Origin: Brevinema_A sp051649605 | GTDB taxonomy: Bacteria; Spirochaetota; Brevinematia; Brevinematales; Brevinemataceae | Direction of reading: 5' to 3' | Length of the DNA: 64,000 bases | Assembly (NCBI GenBank): GCA_051649605.1 | Contig: JBOFHK010000017.1 | Coordinates: forward strand, 62,001 to 126,000 | In this document: one piece after another, positions 8,771-17,553 of the stretch | Position numbering within the stretch: the stretch's first letter is position 1 | Layout of the letters: each line of letters opens with the position of its first letter | The notes under the pieces: generated by a model | The model's input: only the letters and a program-made list of their open reading frames with translations | Told to the model about the DNA's origin: nothing | The model's database searches: none | Translations under genes and position numbers: made by a program

Positions 8771-9370
8771 TTAATAAATCCATAAATTAGAAATTCCCGA
8801 TACCACAAAAGCGCTATAGATTAATAATAATGCCATCACAAGATTGAATTTTTTTTGATGTTGATAAAGGAAATGTTGTAATAGAGAACCAAAAACTGCC
8901 CATATTGATACGGAACATAGAGTAAGAAATACAAGAAAAGAAACAATAAGACCAATGGGAATATTATTTGCATAAGGGAAGGCAAAAGAAGAAATGAGCG
9001 TAATCCCGAATAAAACTCCCTTGGGATTGATAAATTGGAATAAAAATGCTGCAAGAAAAAAATTACTTTCAATAAGTCGAGTATTTTGTTTTTTTGAGGA
9101 TGTTTGGAGAAGAGTCCACGCTAGATAACAAAGATAAACTGCTCCTAAAATTCCCAATAAGTAGGTAGGGATGTATTGGGCAATAAGAGTGTGAAATAAA
9201 CTAATCCCTATTAATAGTACCGTATAACCCGAGATAATCCCTAAAATATAAGGTATACTTTTCTTAAAGCCGATTTGCTGACCAAGTACCATACAAGTAA
9301 TATTGTTTGGACCAGGAGAAAATGCGGAAGAAATACTTAGTGTCAGAAATGCTGTGAGTGGGAAAGCCAT
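8771..9370 (-). CDS. LysE/RhtB-family amino-acid exporter
   Basis: This is a 199-aa inner-membrane protein with about six hydrophobic segments. The N-terminal SSAFSPGPNNI block is the LysE/RhtB signature, followed by GFKKSIPYILGIISGY and a later FINPKGVLF segment. Members export amino acids such as lysine, threonine, homoserine or cysteine derivatives; the substrate here cannot be read from sequence. GAGGA precedes the start. It lies 14 bases after the coiled-coil protein gene and is probably transcribed with it. Confidence 0.88.
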   Translation of the reverse strand: MAFPLTAFLTLSISSAFSPGPNNITCMVLGQQIGFKKSIPYILGIISGYTVLLIGISLFHTLIAQYIPTYLLGILGAVYLCYLAWTLLQTSSKKQNTRLIESNFFLAAFLFQFINPKGVLFGITLISSFAFPYANNIPIGLIVSFLVFLTLCSVSIWAVFGSLLQHFLYQHQKKFNLVMALLLIYSAFVVSGISNLWIY

Positions 9371-9384
9371 ATATTATCCTCTAA

Positions 9385-10347
9385 TTAAGCAACTAATTTA
9401 TTAATATATAATGTAATATATTTTTGGAATAGTGCTGATTTGTTATTTTGAGCAGAAGTTAACTCGTTAAGAATCCTATTATTTTTAGCGTCTTCAATTT
9501 TGGTAATATTTTTTTTATTGTCTTTCTGTACCTTAAAAAATAGTTTATGAAAGCTTTTAATTTCTTTTTTGAGATTTTTTTTATACTCTTTTTGTTGATC
9601 TTTTAATTGTTTTTTGAAGCTTTTATTAAGCATTTTTAATTCTTTTATTGTTACTCTAGAAGAGTTTTGAGACATTTGAGTAATATTTTGTACGATACGT
9701 TCTGTAGTATTTTTCTCTAAATTGTTAATATATCTCGTGAGCATATTAGTATTTTTTACAAAATCATCACTCAGTTTTTGTTCCTGTTGTTTGAGTATTT
9801 GTATGTCATTGCTTGTAATTTGTGTAATTTCTAAAATATTATTAGATACAGAGCGGGTAAGCTCTATCTCGAGATTTTTATTTTCTCGGATGAAATCACT
9901 ATCACTAGTAATCAGATTACTAATGATATTATTAATTTCGGTTTCTATTTTTGTGAGCTGGCTTTGCCGTAGTCTTTGGGTTTGCTGTCTATTTTCTTCG
10001 GCAATACTAGAACTGATCAAACCTAAAACTCCAATTGTTGTCAGTGTTGATCCTAAGGCTGTGGTAGATGGTCTATAACGTCGACTATAATAAGATCTGC
10101 TTTGGTAAGGATATCTGTAATACTGGGAAGATGATAAAGCTAAACCCGTAGTAATCATAGAAAGCATGGTTAACTGCGTGATGTTGTCGTTGTATTGTTG
10201 TTGATACTCCGAAATTTTTAAGACATCAAGCTGACCTAGAAGACGCTGTATTCGTGCTGATTCTTGTGTCATATCACGGATATCAATATAGTTACTATAA
10301 TGAGGACTTGTTAATCCTATAATAAAAATTAATAAAAAATAAGGCAT
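9385..10347 (-). CDS. Hypothetical exported coiled-coil protein
   Basis: I do not recognise this 320-aa protein. It begins with a hydrophobic stretch (residues 2-14) that could be a signal peptide or anchor. A second apolar region near 55-75 and a Ser/Tyr/Arg-rich stretch near 75-95 precede a third apolar patch (about 98-115). From about 120 to the end it is Lys/Glu/Gln/Asn-rich with heptad-like hydrophobic spacing, so a long coiled coil is likely. It could be an envelope-anchored structural protein. It is transcribed just before the LysE-type exporter gene and divergent from the glycosyltransferase gene. Confidence 0.65.
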   Translation of the reverse strand: MPYFLLIFIIGLTSPHYSNYIDIRDMTQESARIQRLLGQLDVLKISEYQQQYNDNITQLTMLSMITTGLALSSSQYYRYPYQSRSYYSRRYRPSTTALGSTLTTIGVLGLISSSIAEENRQQTQRLRQSQLTKIETEINNIISNLITSDSDFIRENKNLEIELTRSVSNNILEITQITSNDIQILKQQEQKLSDDFVKNTNMLTRYINNLEKNTTERIVQNITQMSQNSSRVTIKELKMLNKSFKKQLKDQQKEYKKNLKKEIKSFHKLFFKVQKDNKKNITKIEDAKNNRILNELTSAQNNKSALFQKYITLYINKLVA

Positions 10348-10440
10348 AATATCTTCTAATCATTTATAAATATTTAATATACGCTATTATATTTATTATA
10401 CTATATTTGAAGATATGTAGTCAATCAAAAGAAAAAGTGA

Positions 10441-10469
10441 TTGAAAAAAAATAAAATATCATGTATAAT
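10441..10469 (+). promoter_or_regulatory. sigma-70 promoter of glycosyltransferase-Ogg-folC operon
   Basis: TTGAAA (10441-10446), 17 bp, TATAAT (10464-10469). It lies 29 bases before the glycosyltransferase start. Confidence 0.75.
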
Positions 10470-10497
10470 GTATCGCTATCTACTAATAGGATGATTC

Positions 10498-11658
10498 ATG
10501 AAAAAAAAATGTATTTTCATTTTATATACAAATACTGGAGCGGGGCATATTACACCTGCGATGGCTATTGCAGAACGTATTGAAGAGCGGTATCCTAATC
10601 GTTTTCGGATTATCACCAGTAATTTTTTTGATGATGCAGGAGCCGAAGATTTTAATACCTATATTGAAACAACATGGGATTTTTTATTAAAACACCCAGT
10701 GTTAACCAAAACACTTCAACAGTGGGGACGTTTTTTCTATTACCTTGTACCTTTTTATATCAAATGGTTGCACCCCAAGGTACAGAAAAAATCAATAGAA
10801 TATATTCAAAAAATAGATCCTGATCTTATTTTTAGCACTCATTTTTTCACTCATAGTGTTGCTATTGATGCGAAAAAAGAGCTTGGACTTACCTGCCCAG
10901 TCATTGGATTAAATCCTGATACTTTTGATACCTTCCCGCAATGGGATGGTAGAGGAGACCTTTTGCTTGTTTGTTCAGAATTAGCAGAAGAACGAGCTCT
11001 CAAACAAGGGCATAAGGCGGAAAAACTCAAAATTGTTCCTCAAGCCTTACGAAAAGAGTTTATTAATAGTGAAAAATCTGATCCTATTGCTCTTCGTACA
11101 CGACATGGATTAAGACCTAATGTTTTTACTGTATTTATGAGTGATGGCGGGCAAGGATTGGGGAAAATTGATGAATCTATAAAATATTTACTAAAAAGTT
11201 CTCTAACTTTAAATATCGTTATTCTCTGTGGTAAAAATAAATTCCTCTATCAAAAAATGAAAAAGATTCAAGAACAATTAGCAGGTGAAAATCACCCCAT
11301 TCAATTACTTGTTTTCTCTTTTGTGGAGAGCATGACAGATTTTATTCAGATGAGTGATCTCTTTGTTGGCAAAAGTGGGCCAGCAACTATCCTGGAATGT
11401 TTGACCATGAGGCTTCCTGTATTAATTAATTTTTCGGCAAATGATGCGGAACGAAATACCGCTAAATATTTTATTAAGAGAGATGCGGCACTTTCTTGTA
11501 AATATATTAAATCATTGCCTAAAAAAATCAAGCGACTGATCGACAATCCTAATATTTTGGTAGAAATAAAAAATAATATTGATCACTTAAATATTTTCCA
11601 AGATGGGAGTCTCGTTATTACAGATTTTCTTGTCGAATTATTGGATCAACAATCCTAG
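10498..11658 (+). CDS. GT28-family glycosyltransferase, probable diacylglycerol glycosyltransferase (MGDG synthase type)
   Basis: This 386-aa enzyme is predicted to move a sugar from a UDP-sugar to diacylglycerol at the inner face of the membrane, making glycolipid. The N-terminal GAGHITPAMAIAE segment matches the G-x-GH-x-x-PA motif of the MGDG synthase/UgtP/MurG fold. The C-terminal donor-binding half has VFMSDGGQGLGK and KSGPATILECLTMRLPVL. It resembles the galactolipid synthases of Borrelia more than MurG, which would carry GGSLGA instead. It heads an apparent operon with the DNA glycosylase gene (8-base gap) and folC. The sugar and product are inferred. Confidence 0.8.
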   Translation: MKKKCIFILYTNTGAGHITPAMAIAERIEERYPNRFRIITSNFFDDAGAEDFNTYIETTWDFLLKHPVLTKTLQQWGRFFYYLVPFYIKWLHPKVQKKSIEYIQKIDPDLIFSTHFFTHSVAIDAKKELGLTCPVIGLNPDTFDTFPQWDGRGDLLLVCSELAEERALKQGHKAEKLKIVPQALRKEFINSEKSDPIALRTRHGLRPNVFTVFMSDGGQGLGKIDESIKYLLKSSLTLNIVILCGKNKFLYQKMKKIQEQLAGENHPIQLLVFSFVESMTDFIQMSDLFVGKSGPATILECLTMRLPVLINFSANDAERNTAKYFIKRDAALSCKYIKSLPKKIKRLIDNPNILVEIKNNIDHLNIFQDGSLVITDFLVELLDQQS

Positions 11659-11666
11659 GAATTTTT

Positions 11667-12368
11667 ATGATTCGTTATTTTCAGGATAATCAAACTTTTT
11701 TTAATGATCTTTTGTTTTTTCATGACACGTACCACCAGTCTATCCAATACGAAAGTCAATGCCAAATCAATACAACTCCCCAACAAATTTTTCAACAAGC
11801 AGTATATTGTTTTTTAACTCCAGCAACTAAATCAGATTCTGCTTACGATACGCATCAAAAACTATTCAATAATAATTTTTTTCTCCAAGCTTCTCTAAGC
11901 GAGGTCACTGTAATTCTTCGTGAACCTCCTTATATTCGTTTTCACAATCAAAAAGCTAAACGTCTTCTTTGTTGGCAGAACGAAGGTTTTAGGCATATTG
12001 AGAATATCCTGGCTTTGTCCGATGCCCAAGCGAAAAGAGACTATATCGTTAAAAATGTGCAAGGGATGGGTTATAAAGAGGCAACCCATTTCTTACGTAA
12101 TATTGGACAAAGTGAAAACCTCGTAATTTTAGATCGGCATATTATTTGCTTTATGCAATACTTAGGTCTCTTGGCTCAAGAAGTGAAATTATCCCCCAAA
12201 AACTATCTATTATGGGAAAATATCTTTATTGATTTTGTTTTTGGATCTCTATGGCAAGATTCGATAGGCAAAAGTACTATCCCTCAAGCTGATTTTGCAA
12301 TTTGGGCTGCTCGAGTTAAAGAAACAGATCCTAAAATTAGTCGTGAGAGAATTTTATTATTACAATAA
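11667..12368 (+). CDS. 8-oxoguanine DNA glycosylase/AP lyase (Ogg2-like)
   Basis: This 233-aa base-excision repair enzyme would remove oxidised guanine and nick the abasic site. The helix-hairpin-helix region contains VQGMGYKEATHFLRNIG, with the Lys that would form the Schiff base, followed by VILDRHI, whose Asp is the second catalytic residue. These match the Ogg2 group (N-glycosylase/DNA lyase) rather than MutM or Nth: there is no Fe-S Cys cluster and no N-terminal Pro. It is the middle gene of the glycosyltransferase-Ogg-folC unit, 16 bases before folC. Confidence 0.85.
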   Translation: MIRYFQDNQTFFNDLLFFHDTYHQSIQYESQCQINTTPQQIFQQAVYCFLTPATKSDSAYDTHQKLFNNNFFLQASLSEVTVILREPPYIRFHNQKAKRLLCWQNEGFRHIENILALSDAQAKRDYIVKNVQGMGYKEATHFLRNIGQSENLVILDRHIICFMQYLGLLAQEVKLSPKNYLLWENIFIDFVFGSLWQDSIGKSTIPQADFAIWAARVKETDPKISRERILLLQ

Positions 12369-12384
12369 ATTGAGAGGTTGGTAT

Positions 12385-13614
12385 ATGTTAGATCAGATCC
12401 TGTCTTTTAGTACGGTAAAAAATACCCCTAAAGAACACTACCCTTATCGTGTTTATCATTTACTTCAGGAGCAAGGTTTTGACCCCGATCGTTTACGATA
12501 TATCCACATCACGGGTTCGAAAGGAAAAGGTTCTTTAGCCTACAATTGTTTTCAATTACTAAAAACGAAAGGTTGCCGAACAGCATTATTTACTTCTCCT
12601 CATATTTTTGATATTCGAGAACGATTCATGACAGACCAAGGGATGATTACGGAAGAAGATTTGCAAAAATTGATTGATCGTTACCAGTCTTTTCTTAGAC
12701 AAAAAGAATTACACTTTTTTGAAAATTGTTTGTTCCTCGCTTTAGTCTATTTTTTAGAACAACAATGTGAATACGCTATCCTTGAAGTGGGAATTGGTGG
12801 CCGTTTTGATCCTACTAATTTTTGCCGTCCCTTGTTTTCTTTGTTGGGGCATGTTTCTTTAGAACATAGAGACTTTTTAGGTAATACTATCGCAGAGATT
12901 GCTTTTGATAAAGCGGGAATTATTAAAGAAGGGATTCCTGCTTTTAGTGTGAATCAAGACCTAGTTGTTAGTGATATTTTCCAAGAACAGGGTGCAGTTG
13001 ATTTTTTTGCTGATATTATTTCCATCTCAAATTACTACCAAGAAGGCCGTCTACAGGTTTTTGATTTAATGCTCTTTGATAAAATCTTTATCCCTAAGAT
13101 TAAACTGGCACGGATTGGGGATGCTCATGTGGTGAATTTTTGTCTTGCAGTTGCGGGGATTTATAAGGTATTTCCTGATTTTGATAATCAATGGATTTAC
13201 CATACTGCATTATTACCTTATCCCTATCGGATGGATATGGTGCGAGAGGATTTGATTATTGATACAGCACATAATGGAGCATCTTTTGAAAACCTTCTAA
13301 GAGGTTTACAATCACTATCGTGGGATTCAGTAGTGCTTTATCTAACCATTTTGCAAGGGAAAGAAATTCAAGATATTAGTCAGGTTCTGATCAAATATAA
13401 AAGTCTTATTCAGAGGATCGAATTTTTTGAATTTGAGACAAATAATTCAAGAAAATCCGATGTTAAACCCTTATATGAATTGACAAAAGATTATATTTTA
13501 TCTTATTATTGGGAGGCTAGTAGTATGATTCAATGGGATCGCTGTTCTAAAAAAGTATTTGCAGGATCTTTTTATAGTCTACCAGTTATTAAAAAAATGA
13601 TTCAAGATCAATAA
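12385..13614 (+). CDS. folC: Folylpolyglutamate/dihydrofolate synthase
   Basis: FolC is an ATP-dependent Mur-ligase-fold enzyme that adds glutamate to (dihydro)folates. The protein has 409 aa from the ATG at 12385, chosen for the GAGAGG just upstream; the frame is open earlier but overlaps the preceding gene. The P-loop reads TGSKGKGS instead of the common TGTNGKGS. LFTSPHIFDIRER (substrate loop), AILEVGIGGRFDPTN and LGHVSLEHRDFLGNT follow. DTAHNG in the C-terminal domain is the expected Asp-x-AHN motif. The last 26 bases overlap the end of the convergent recF. Confidence 0.92.
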   Translation: MLDQILSFSTVKNTPKEHYPYRVYHLLQEQGFDPDRLRYIHITGSKGKGSLAYNCFQLLKTKGCRTALFTSPHIFDIRERFMTDQGMITEEDLQKLIDRYQSFLRQKELHFFENCLFLALVYFLEQQCEYAILEVGIGGRFDPTNFCRPLFSLLGHVSLEHRDFLGNTIAEIAFDKAGIIKEGIPAFSVNQDLVVSDIFQEQGAVDFFADIISISNYYQEGRLQVFDLMLFDKIFIPKIKLARIGDAHVVNFCLAVAGIYKVFPDFDNQWIYHTALLPYPYRMDMVREDLIIDTAHNGASFENLLRGLQSLSWDSVVLYLTILQGKEIQDISQVLIKYKSLIQRIEFFEFETNNSRKSDVKPLYELTKDYILSYYWEASSMIQWDRCSKKVFAGSFYSLPVIKKMIQDQ

Positions 13615-14641
13615 TTTGAGGTTTATAACTAGGATGAATAAAATTAAAAAACTCTTTTGTTGTTCCTGTTAAAAAAAGTTGCAAACCTGAATGATATAGT
13701 TTTTCAAAGATTCTTAGGCGTTTAGAAGGATCAACTTCTAATAGTGCGTCATCAATTAAGATAATAGGTTTTCGTCCTAGTGTTTCTTCAATAATTTCTA
13801 TTGCTCCGATTTTCATTGCGAAAGAAAGGGTTCGGTTTTGTCCTTGAGAGCCAGATTTGGCTGCGGGAAGATCATTAATTAGGATGCCAATATCATCACG
13901 ATGAGGGCCTTTAGAAGTGTATTTCTTATAAATATCTTCGGCTTTACTTTTTATTAGAGCTTCTTTAAGGGAATCCTCAGTCTGTTGTAATAATTTAAAA
14001 TTATTAAAATAAGTTAGTTGGGCTTTTCCTTGAGCTAATTCATGATAAAGTTTTTCGACCTTAGGAATGAGTAGTTTTACAAAAGAGAGTCGTTTCTCAA
14101 TAATTTTTGCTCCATTTGTGATGAGAGCTTCATTCCAAATACCAGTGTGTTTGGGATCTTTTTTTAAAGAGGCATTTCGTTGACGTAAAGCTCGTTCGTA
14201 GACCGATAAATAATCGTTGTATTCATCATCACGAAGGGCGATTGCTGCATCAAAGAATTTTCTTCTTGTTTCCGATGAACCTGTTGCTAAAAAAATATCA
14301 CTAGGCGAAAAAGTGATAATAGGATTATAAGTACGTAATTTGTTTGCAGAGATATTTTCTTGATTGAGCTGGAGTAACTTTTTTTTATCGGAGATGGCTC
14401 GTTCTATTATTTCACCATCAAAAACTCCGTGAATAAAAAATCCGTCAAACGATCGTTTGGTTAATTCTTTACGATCTCCTGTACGAAATCCTCGGTTTGA
14501 TGATAGAAGATAAATCCCTTCTAGTAAATTAGTTTTGCCCGATCCATTGTCTCCGACCAAACAGTTGACCTGGGTAAATGAAGGAATCGTCAGCTCGGAG
14601 AACGAACGAAAATTGATTAGTCTTAATTGCTCTAAAAACAT
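13589..14641 (-). CDS. recF: DNA replication and repair protein RecF
   Basis: RecF is an SMC-like ATPase that loads RecA at single-strand gaps with RecO and RecR. The protein has 350 aa, normal length. LRLINFRSF at the N-terminus and GDNGSGKTNLLEG (Walker A) are diagnostic. Later come GSQGQNRTLSFAMKI (signature) and IILIDDALLEVD, in which the usual Walker B LLDDVxSELD is altered but keeps the acidic residues. It stands apart from dnaA/dnaN/gyrB, its frequent neighbours. Its end overlaps folC by 26 bases and it lies downstream of fliY, with a terminator between them. Confidence 0.95.
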   Translation of the reverse strand: MFLEQLRLINFRSFSELTIPSFTQVNCLVGDNGSGKTNLLEGIYLLSSNRGFRTGDRKELTKRSFDGFFIHGVFDGEIIERAISDKKKLLQLNQENISANKLRTYNPIITFSPSDIFLATGSSETRRKFFDAAIALRDDEYNDYLSVYERALRQRNASLKKDPKHTGIWNEALITNGAKIIEKRLSFVKLLIPKVEKLYHELAQGKAQLTYFNNFKLLQQTEDSLKEALIKSKAEDIYKKYTSKGPHRDDIGILINDLPAAKSGSQGQNRTLSFAMKIGAIEIIEETLGRKPIILIDDALLEVDPSKRLRIFEKLYHSGLQLFLTGTTKEFFNFIHPSYKPQIIDLESFF

Positions 14642-14672
14642 AATATCCTCATTAAAAAGTCTTTTTCAAACA

Positions 14673-14699
14673 AAATAACCTCTTTTATAGAGGTTATTT
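14673..14699. terminator. Intrinsic terminator between fliY and recF
   Basis: AAATAACCTCT (14673-14683) pairs with AGAGGTTATTT (14689-14699) around a 5-base loop. Read on the minus strand it is followed by a T-rich stretch, so it ends the fliY transcript. Confidence 0.7.
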
Positions 14700-14725
14700 G
14701 TATCATAAATTAAGATGATCTTTGA

Positions 14726-15757
14726 TTATACTCCGCCTTTACCGTGGAGATTTTCTCTATCAAAAAGTCGTTCCATAGGGGTAACCACTTTGGTAACACG
14801 AACAGAGAAATTTTCATCAATGACTACGACTTCTCCTAGAGCGATTAATTTATCATTAACTAGAACATCTACGGGCTCACCAGCTAATTTTTCTAGTTCG
14901 ACGATAGACCCTTCCCCAAGATTGAGAATATCTTTAATAGTCATCCGTGTGCGTCCTAATTCTACTGTAACCCGCATAGGCACATCAAGTAATAAAGCAA
15001 GGTTGTCTAGGGGTTCTACAGAATTGGGAACTGAAAATTGCTGGAATTGTGCAGAAGTCATATTGACGGCGTTAGGATTGCTTTTTGTATCAGCATTAGC
15101 TGTATTACTTTCATTTGCTTTATTAGGTGTTGGGATCAAAATCTTGGCAATATTTTTCATGAATTTCGTGGAAGAAATCGTATAAAAAGTATAAGAAGCT
15201 CCATTAACATTTAAGTGCATTCCAATACGGCATAAAGACCCTGTTGCATCGATAAAAGAATCCCCATTGTCATATTTTTGAGATTCTGATAAGGATGGAG
15301 AAACACTAATACTAAGTTTTTCCGATAAAATTTTTGTATCAGAAGCGATAACTGTAGAGATTACTTCTCCAAAGGCAGAAATGACATCGTTGCTGAGTTC
15401 TGTAGATTCAGTGTCGAGCATTGGATTGGTGATTTGAAAAACTGTATTTTCTGGAGCTCCAAGCATCCACGATCCCGAGATATTTCCAGTAACACTACTG
15501 GTGTTCCCAACGATATTCATGGTTAAATCTTCAATGATTTTGGCCTTTGAACCTGTTAATAAAACAATATTTTCTAAACTAATAGAAGTGTTGGTTAATT
15601 GACTTAAAATAGCGACTCTGGCTACACCTATTTCGTTGAATAATTTATTTAATACGGTTTCCTCGGTATTGCTTAAATTTTCACTGTCGTTATTTTCTAA
15701 TGATGTTCCTTGAAGAAGAGCGTCTAATTCATCCTGCGATAATACTGAATCACTCAT
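14726..15757 (-). CDS. fliY: Flagellar motor switch phosphatase/switch protein FliY (FliN family)
   Basis: This protein belongs to the flagellar C-ring switch complex. It has 343 aa from the ATG at 15757, which has GGGAGGA upstream; an ATG 9 codons earlier has no ribosome-binding site. The N-terminal LSQDELDALLQG is the CheY-P-binding motif shared by FliM and FliY. A CheC/CheX-like middle region spans about 35-200, and the C-terminal SpoA domain (about 265-340) is FliN, with LLDVPMRVTVELGRTRM and NFSVRVTKVV. The length fits FliY rather than the short FliN. Phosphatase activity on CheY-P is possible but the catalytic motif is not clear. Confidence 0.88.
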   Translation of the reverse strand: MSDSVLSQDELDALLQGTSLENNDSENLSNTEETVLNKLFNEIGVARVAILSQLTNTSISLENIVLLTGSKAKIIEDLTMNIVGNTSSVTGNISGSWMLGAPENTVFQITNPMLDTESTELSNDVISAFGEVISTVIASDTKILSEKLSISVSPSLSESQKYDNGDSFIDATGSLCRIGMHLNVNGASYTFYTISSTKFMKNIAKILIPTPNKANESNTANADTKSNPNAVNMTSAQFQQFSVPNSVEPLDNLALLLDVPMRVTVELGRTRMTIKDILNLGEGSIVELEKLAGEPVDVLVNDKLIALGEVVVIDENFSVRVTKVVTPMERLFDRENLHGKGGV

Positions 15758-15875
15758 GTGTTCCTCCCTAATATTCTTATCCAACTAACTTATTTTTCGG
15801 AATTTTTTGAAAAAAGTTGAGAAAAAGGGATAAAAAAGTCGTAAATTTTATTATCTTTTATAAAAGGATACCGTG

Positions 15876-16379
15876 ATGAAAAATAGAATATTATTATGTT
15901 TATTTATAATAGTGATGACCTCTCCTACCTATGCTCAAAAAATGTTTTCTTCTAGTGATATTTTATTTGGGATTAGTTTAGGGGGAGGGAATGAATATTA
16001 TTCTTATGGAAAAAATGGATTTGTTCTTAATCTTAGTTCAGAGATTATTGTTGTTTCGTGGCTTATGCCTAATAATGTAACTCTATCTCTTGGTACTTTA
16101 AAAAATGGATCATTTTTTATTGCACCTGATTTATTTCAGGGGGGATTATCCCTAATGCCGAGTTTCCATGTGAGTTTTTTTTCTAATGTTGATTGGTATC
16201 TAGCATTAGGATTTGGAATAACGATGCACCAACATCTGGTACTATATGGGGTGGGTTTTGCGACGGGGTTTAATATCCTAGTAAAAGATTGGTTTTTTGT
16301 TTCCATGGGTATTGATCTTCAAGGACCTCAGATCTTTGGGTCTTTGGGTGTCAAATTTCGGATAGAGATCTTTTCATAA
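15876..16379 (+). CDS. Small outer-membrane beta-barrel protein (paralogue 1)
   Basis: This 167-aa protein is of unknown function. A signal peptide is cut after TYAQ. Glycine- and aromatic-rich amphipathic strands follow, such as ILFGISLGGGNEYY and GVGFATGFNILV. ATG at 15876 is preferred to the GTG one codon earlier because AAAGGA lies 7 bases away. It shares layout and the segments SPxxAQ, LxGIxxGxG, GFATGFN and FGSxGV with the protein at 16714, so the two are paralogues separated by the GIY-YIG gene. Confidence 0.65.
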   Translation: MKNRILLCLFIIVMTSPTYAQKMFSSSDILFGISLGGGNEYYSYGKNGFVLNLSSEIIVVSWLMPNNVTLSLGTLKNGSFFIAPDLFQGGLSLMPSFHVSFFSNVDWYLALGFGITMHQHLVLYGVGFATGFNILVKDWFFVSMGIDLQGPQIFGSLGVKFRIEIFS

Positions 16380-16380
16380 A

Positions 16381-16410
16381 TTGATTTTTATTATTATTTT
16401 GCTTTATAAT
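16381..16410 (+). promoter_or_regulatory. Possible promoter of the GIY-YIG gene
   Basis: TTGATT (16381-16386), 18 bp, TATAAT (16405-16410). A second TATAAT starts at 16412. The region is very AT-rich, so this is moderate evidence only. Confidence 0.5.
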
Positions 16411-16432
16411 ATATAATATTTATACTAGAGAT

Positions 16433-16702
16433 ATGTCAATGAGTAAATTTTCTTGTGGTCCATGGTTTGTTTATATTATTTTATGTGAAAATAATAGTCT
16501 TTATACGGGAATTGCAAAAGATCCCGAAAAAAGATTTCGAACTCATTTAGCGGGTAAAGGGGCAAAATATACTAAGATTTATAAGCCAATTTGCTTGGTT
16601 CATTGCGAAGAATATACCAATCATACTCTTGCTGCCAAAAGGGAACGGCAGATTAAATCTTATCCTGTTGCTAAAAAACAACAATTAAAAAATATACTTT
16701 AG
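16433..16702 (+). CDS. GIY-YIG nuclease-domain protein (YhbQ/UPF0213 type)
   Basis: This 89-aa single-domain protein has FVYIILCENNSLYTGI at 12-27, with the Y-I-I / Y-T-G triad that corresponds to GIY-YIG, RFRTHLAGKGAKYT with the conserved Arg and His, and AAKRERQIKSYP with the catalytic-type Glu. The family includes small nucleases of largely unknown role in DNA repair or surveillance. Two Met codons (16433, 16439) are possible starts and neither has a clear Shine-Dalgarno sequence. It sits between the two paralogous barrel genes, 11 bases before the second. Confidence 0.88.
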   Translation: MSMSKFSCGPWFVYIILCENNSLYTGIAKDPEKRFRTHLAGKGAKYTKIYKPICLVHCEEYTNHTLAAKRERQIKSYPVAKKQQLKNIL

Positions 16703-16713
16703 GGAGGTATTTT

Positions 16714-17232
16714 ATGAAAAAAATTATTTTGGGGATTGTTTTTGTTGCAGTGCTTAGTCCTGCGCATACAGCTCAAAACTATAATCCTGGTAATTTATTA
16801 CTAGGTATTGGTATTGGTGCTGGTACGGCGAGTGTCTATCCTATTGGAAGTCCTCAAATGACGATTCACCCTTCAGTTGAGCTTATCGTTGGGACATGGG
16901 GTATGTTTGCTTTAGGTGTTACGGTTGATAGTAGTATTAATTTTATTAATGAACTTACAGGAACGATAGCACCGATGCTTACAGGGCATTTTACCTTAGC
17001 CCCTCGTTTTGATATGTATCTTTCTTTAGGGATGGGTTTACAGTTATTGCCTGTTCATGGTACGACAGGAGCATACAATATCCATGTTGGTTTTGCTACA
17101 GGATTTAATGTTGTAATTACACCAGCATTTTTGTGGAATATTGGTATGGCAATCCATGCTGATCAGCTTTTTGGGTCGACAGGGGTCATTATTCGTTTTG
17201 GTGATGCTTCTAAAATCCAGTATAGAAAATAA
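16714..17232 (+). CDS. Small outer-membrane beta-barrel protein (paralogue 2)
   Basis: This 172-aa protein is of unknown function. A signal peptide is cut after HTAQ. Gly-rich segments such as LLLGIGIGAGTA, YLSLGMGLQLLP and HVGFATGFNVVI suggest about eight beta strands. The final part, FGSTGVIIRFG, continues into a short basic tail instead of ending in Phe. AGGGAGG is well placed before the ATG. It is the closest relative in this window of the protein at 15876, and a terminator follows directly. Confidence 0.65.
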   Translation: MKKIILGIVFVAVLSPAHTAQNYNPGNLLLGIGIGAGTASVYPIGSPQMTIHPSVELIVGTWGMFALGVTVDSSINFINELTGTIAPMLTGHFTLAPRFDMYLSLGMGLQLLPVHGTTGAYNIHVGFATGFNVVITPAFLWNIGMAIHADQLFGSTGVIIRFGDASKIQYRK

Positions 17233-17236
17233 ATAT

Positions 17237-17266
17237 AAAACTCCCTCTCTTTTGAGAAGGAGTTTT
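17237..17266. terminator. Intrinsic terminator after barrel paralogue 2
   Basis: AAAACTCC (17237-17244) pairs with GGAGTTTT (17259-17266). The inner TCTC/GAGA extends the stem with one mismatch. The duplicated helicase end begins at its last base. Confidence 0.75.
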
Positions 17267-17376
17267 GTTATAGATATACAAATATTATTAAGTGTAGTAT
17301 GTAAGACTTACAAGTCTTGGTCGCTGATGAGAGATAGTAGGTCTTCGGAAGAAAAAGTACCAAAATTACTATTTTT
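17266..17376 (-). pseudogene. Duplicated 3' end of the SNF2 helicase gene (remnant)
   Basis: About 111 bp here match 18159-18268 with four substitutions and one single-base indel. The coding part (17308-17370, minus strand) still encodes the last 21 helicase residues, ending in SDQDL and TAA, and the post-stop flank is copied too. Differences inside the conserved coding part are silent. No start codon or further helicase sequence lies upstream of it, so it is a detached gene end. It lies 893 bp beyond the true 3' end, with the DUF4352 gene between them. The rest of 17233-17553 holds the preceding terminator and the DUF4352 promoter. Confidence 0.9.
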
Positions 17377-17400
17377 CTCCTTTAGTATAGGGAAAAATAG

Positions 17401-17429
17401 TTGACAATATTCTATATATAATTTATAAT
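17401..17429 (+). promoter_or_regulatory. Consensus sigma-70 promoter of the DUF4352 gene
   Basis: TTGACA (17401-17406), exactly 17 bp, TATAAT (17424-17429): a perfect match to consensus. The leader is about 118 bases and includes the inverted repeat TTAGGT-GGAT-ACCTAA at 17519-17534, just before the ribosome-binding site. Confidence 0.85.
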
Positions 17430-17553
17430 GTCCTTATAAATATTCTATTTTAGTAGTTGTATTATAAAAATTTGTTTTCTTCTTATAGGGGAATAGGATA
17501 TTTTAAGGTGATTTAAAATTAGGTGGATACCTAAATATTTAAGGAGTTTTCTA

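Noticed and set aside
12295..12384. N-terminal extension of FolC by 30 codons
   Set aside because: It overlaps the DNA glycosylase gene, and ATG 12385 has GAGAGG upstream and the family start.
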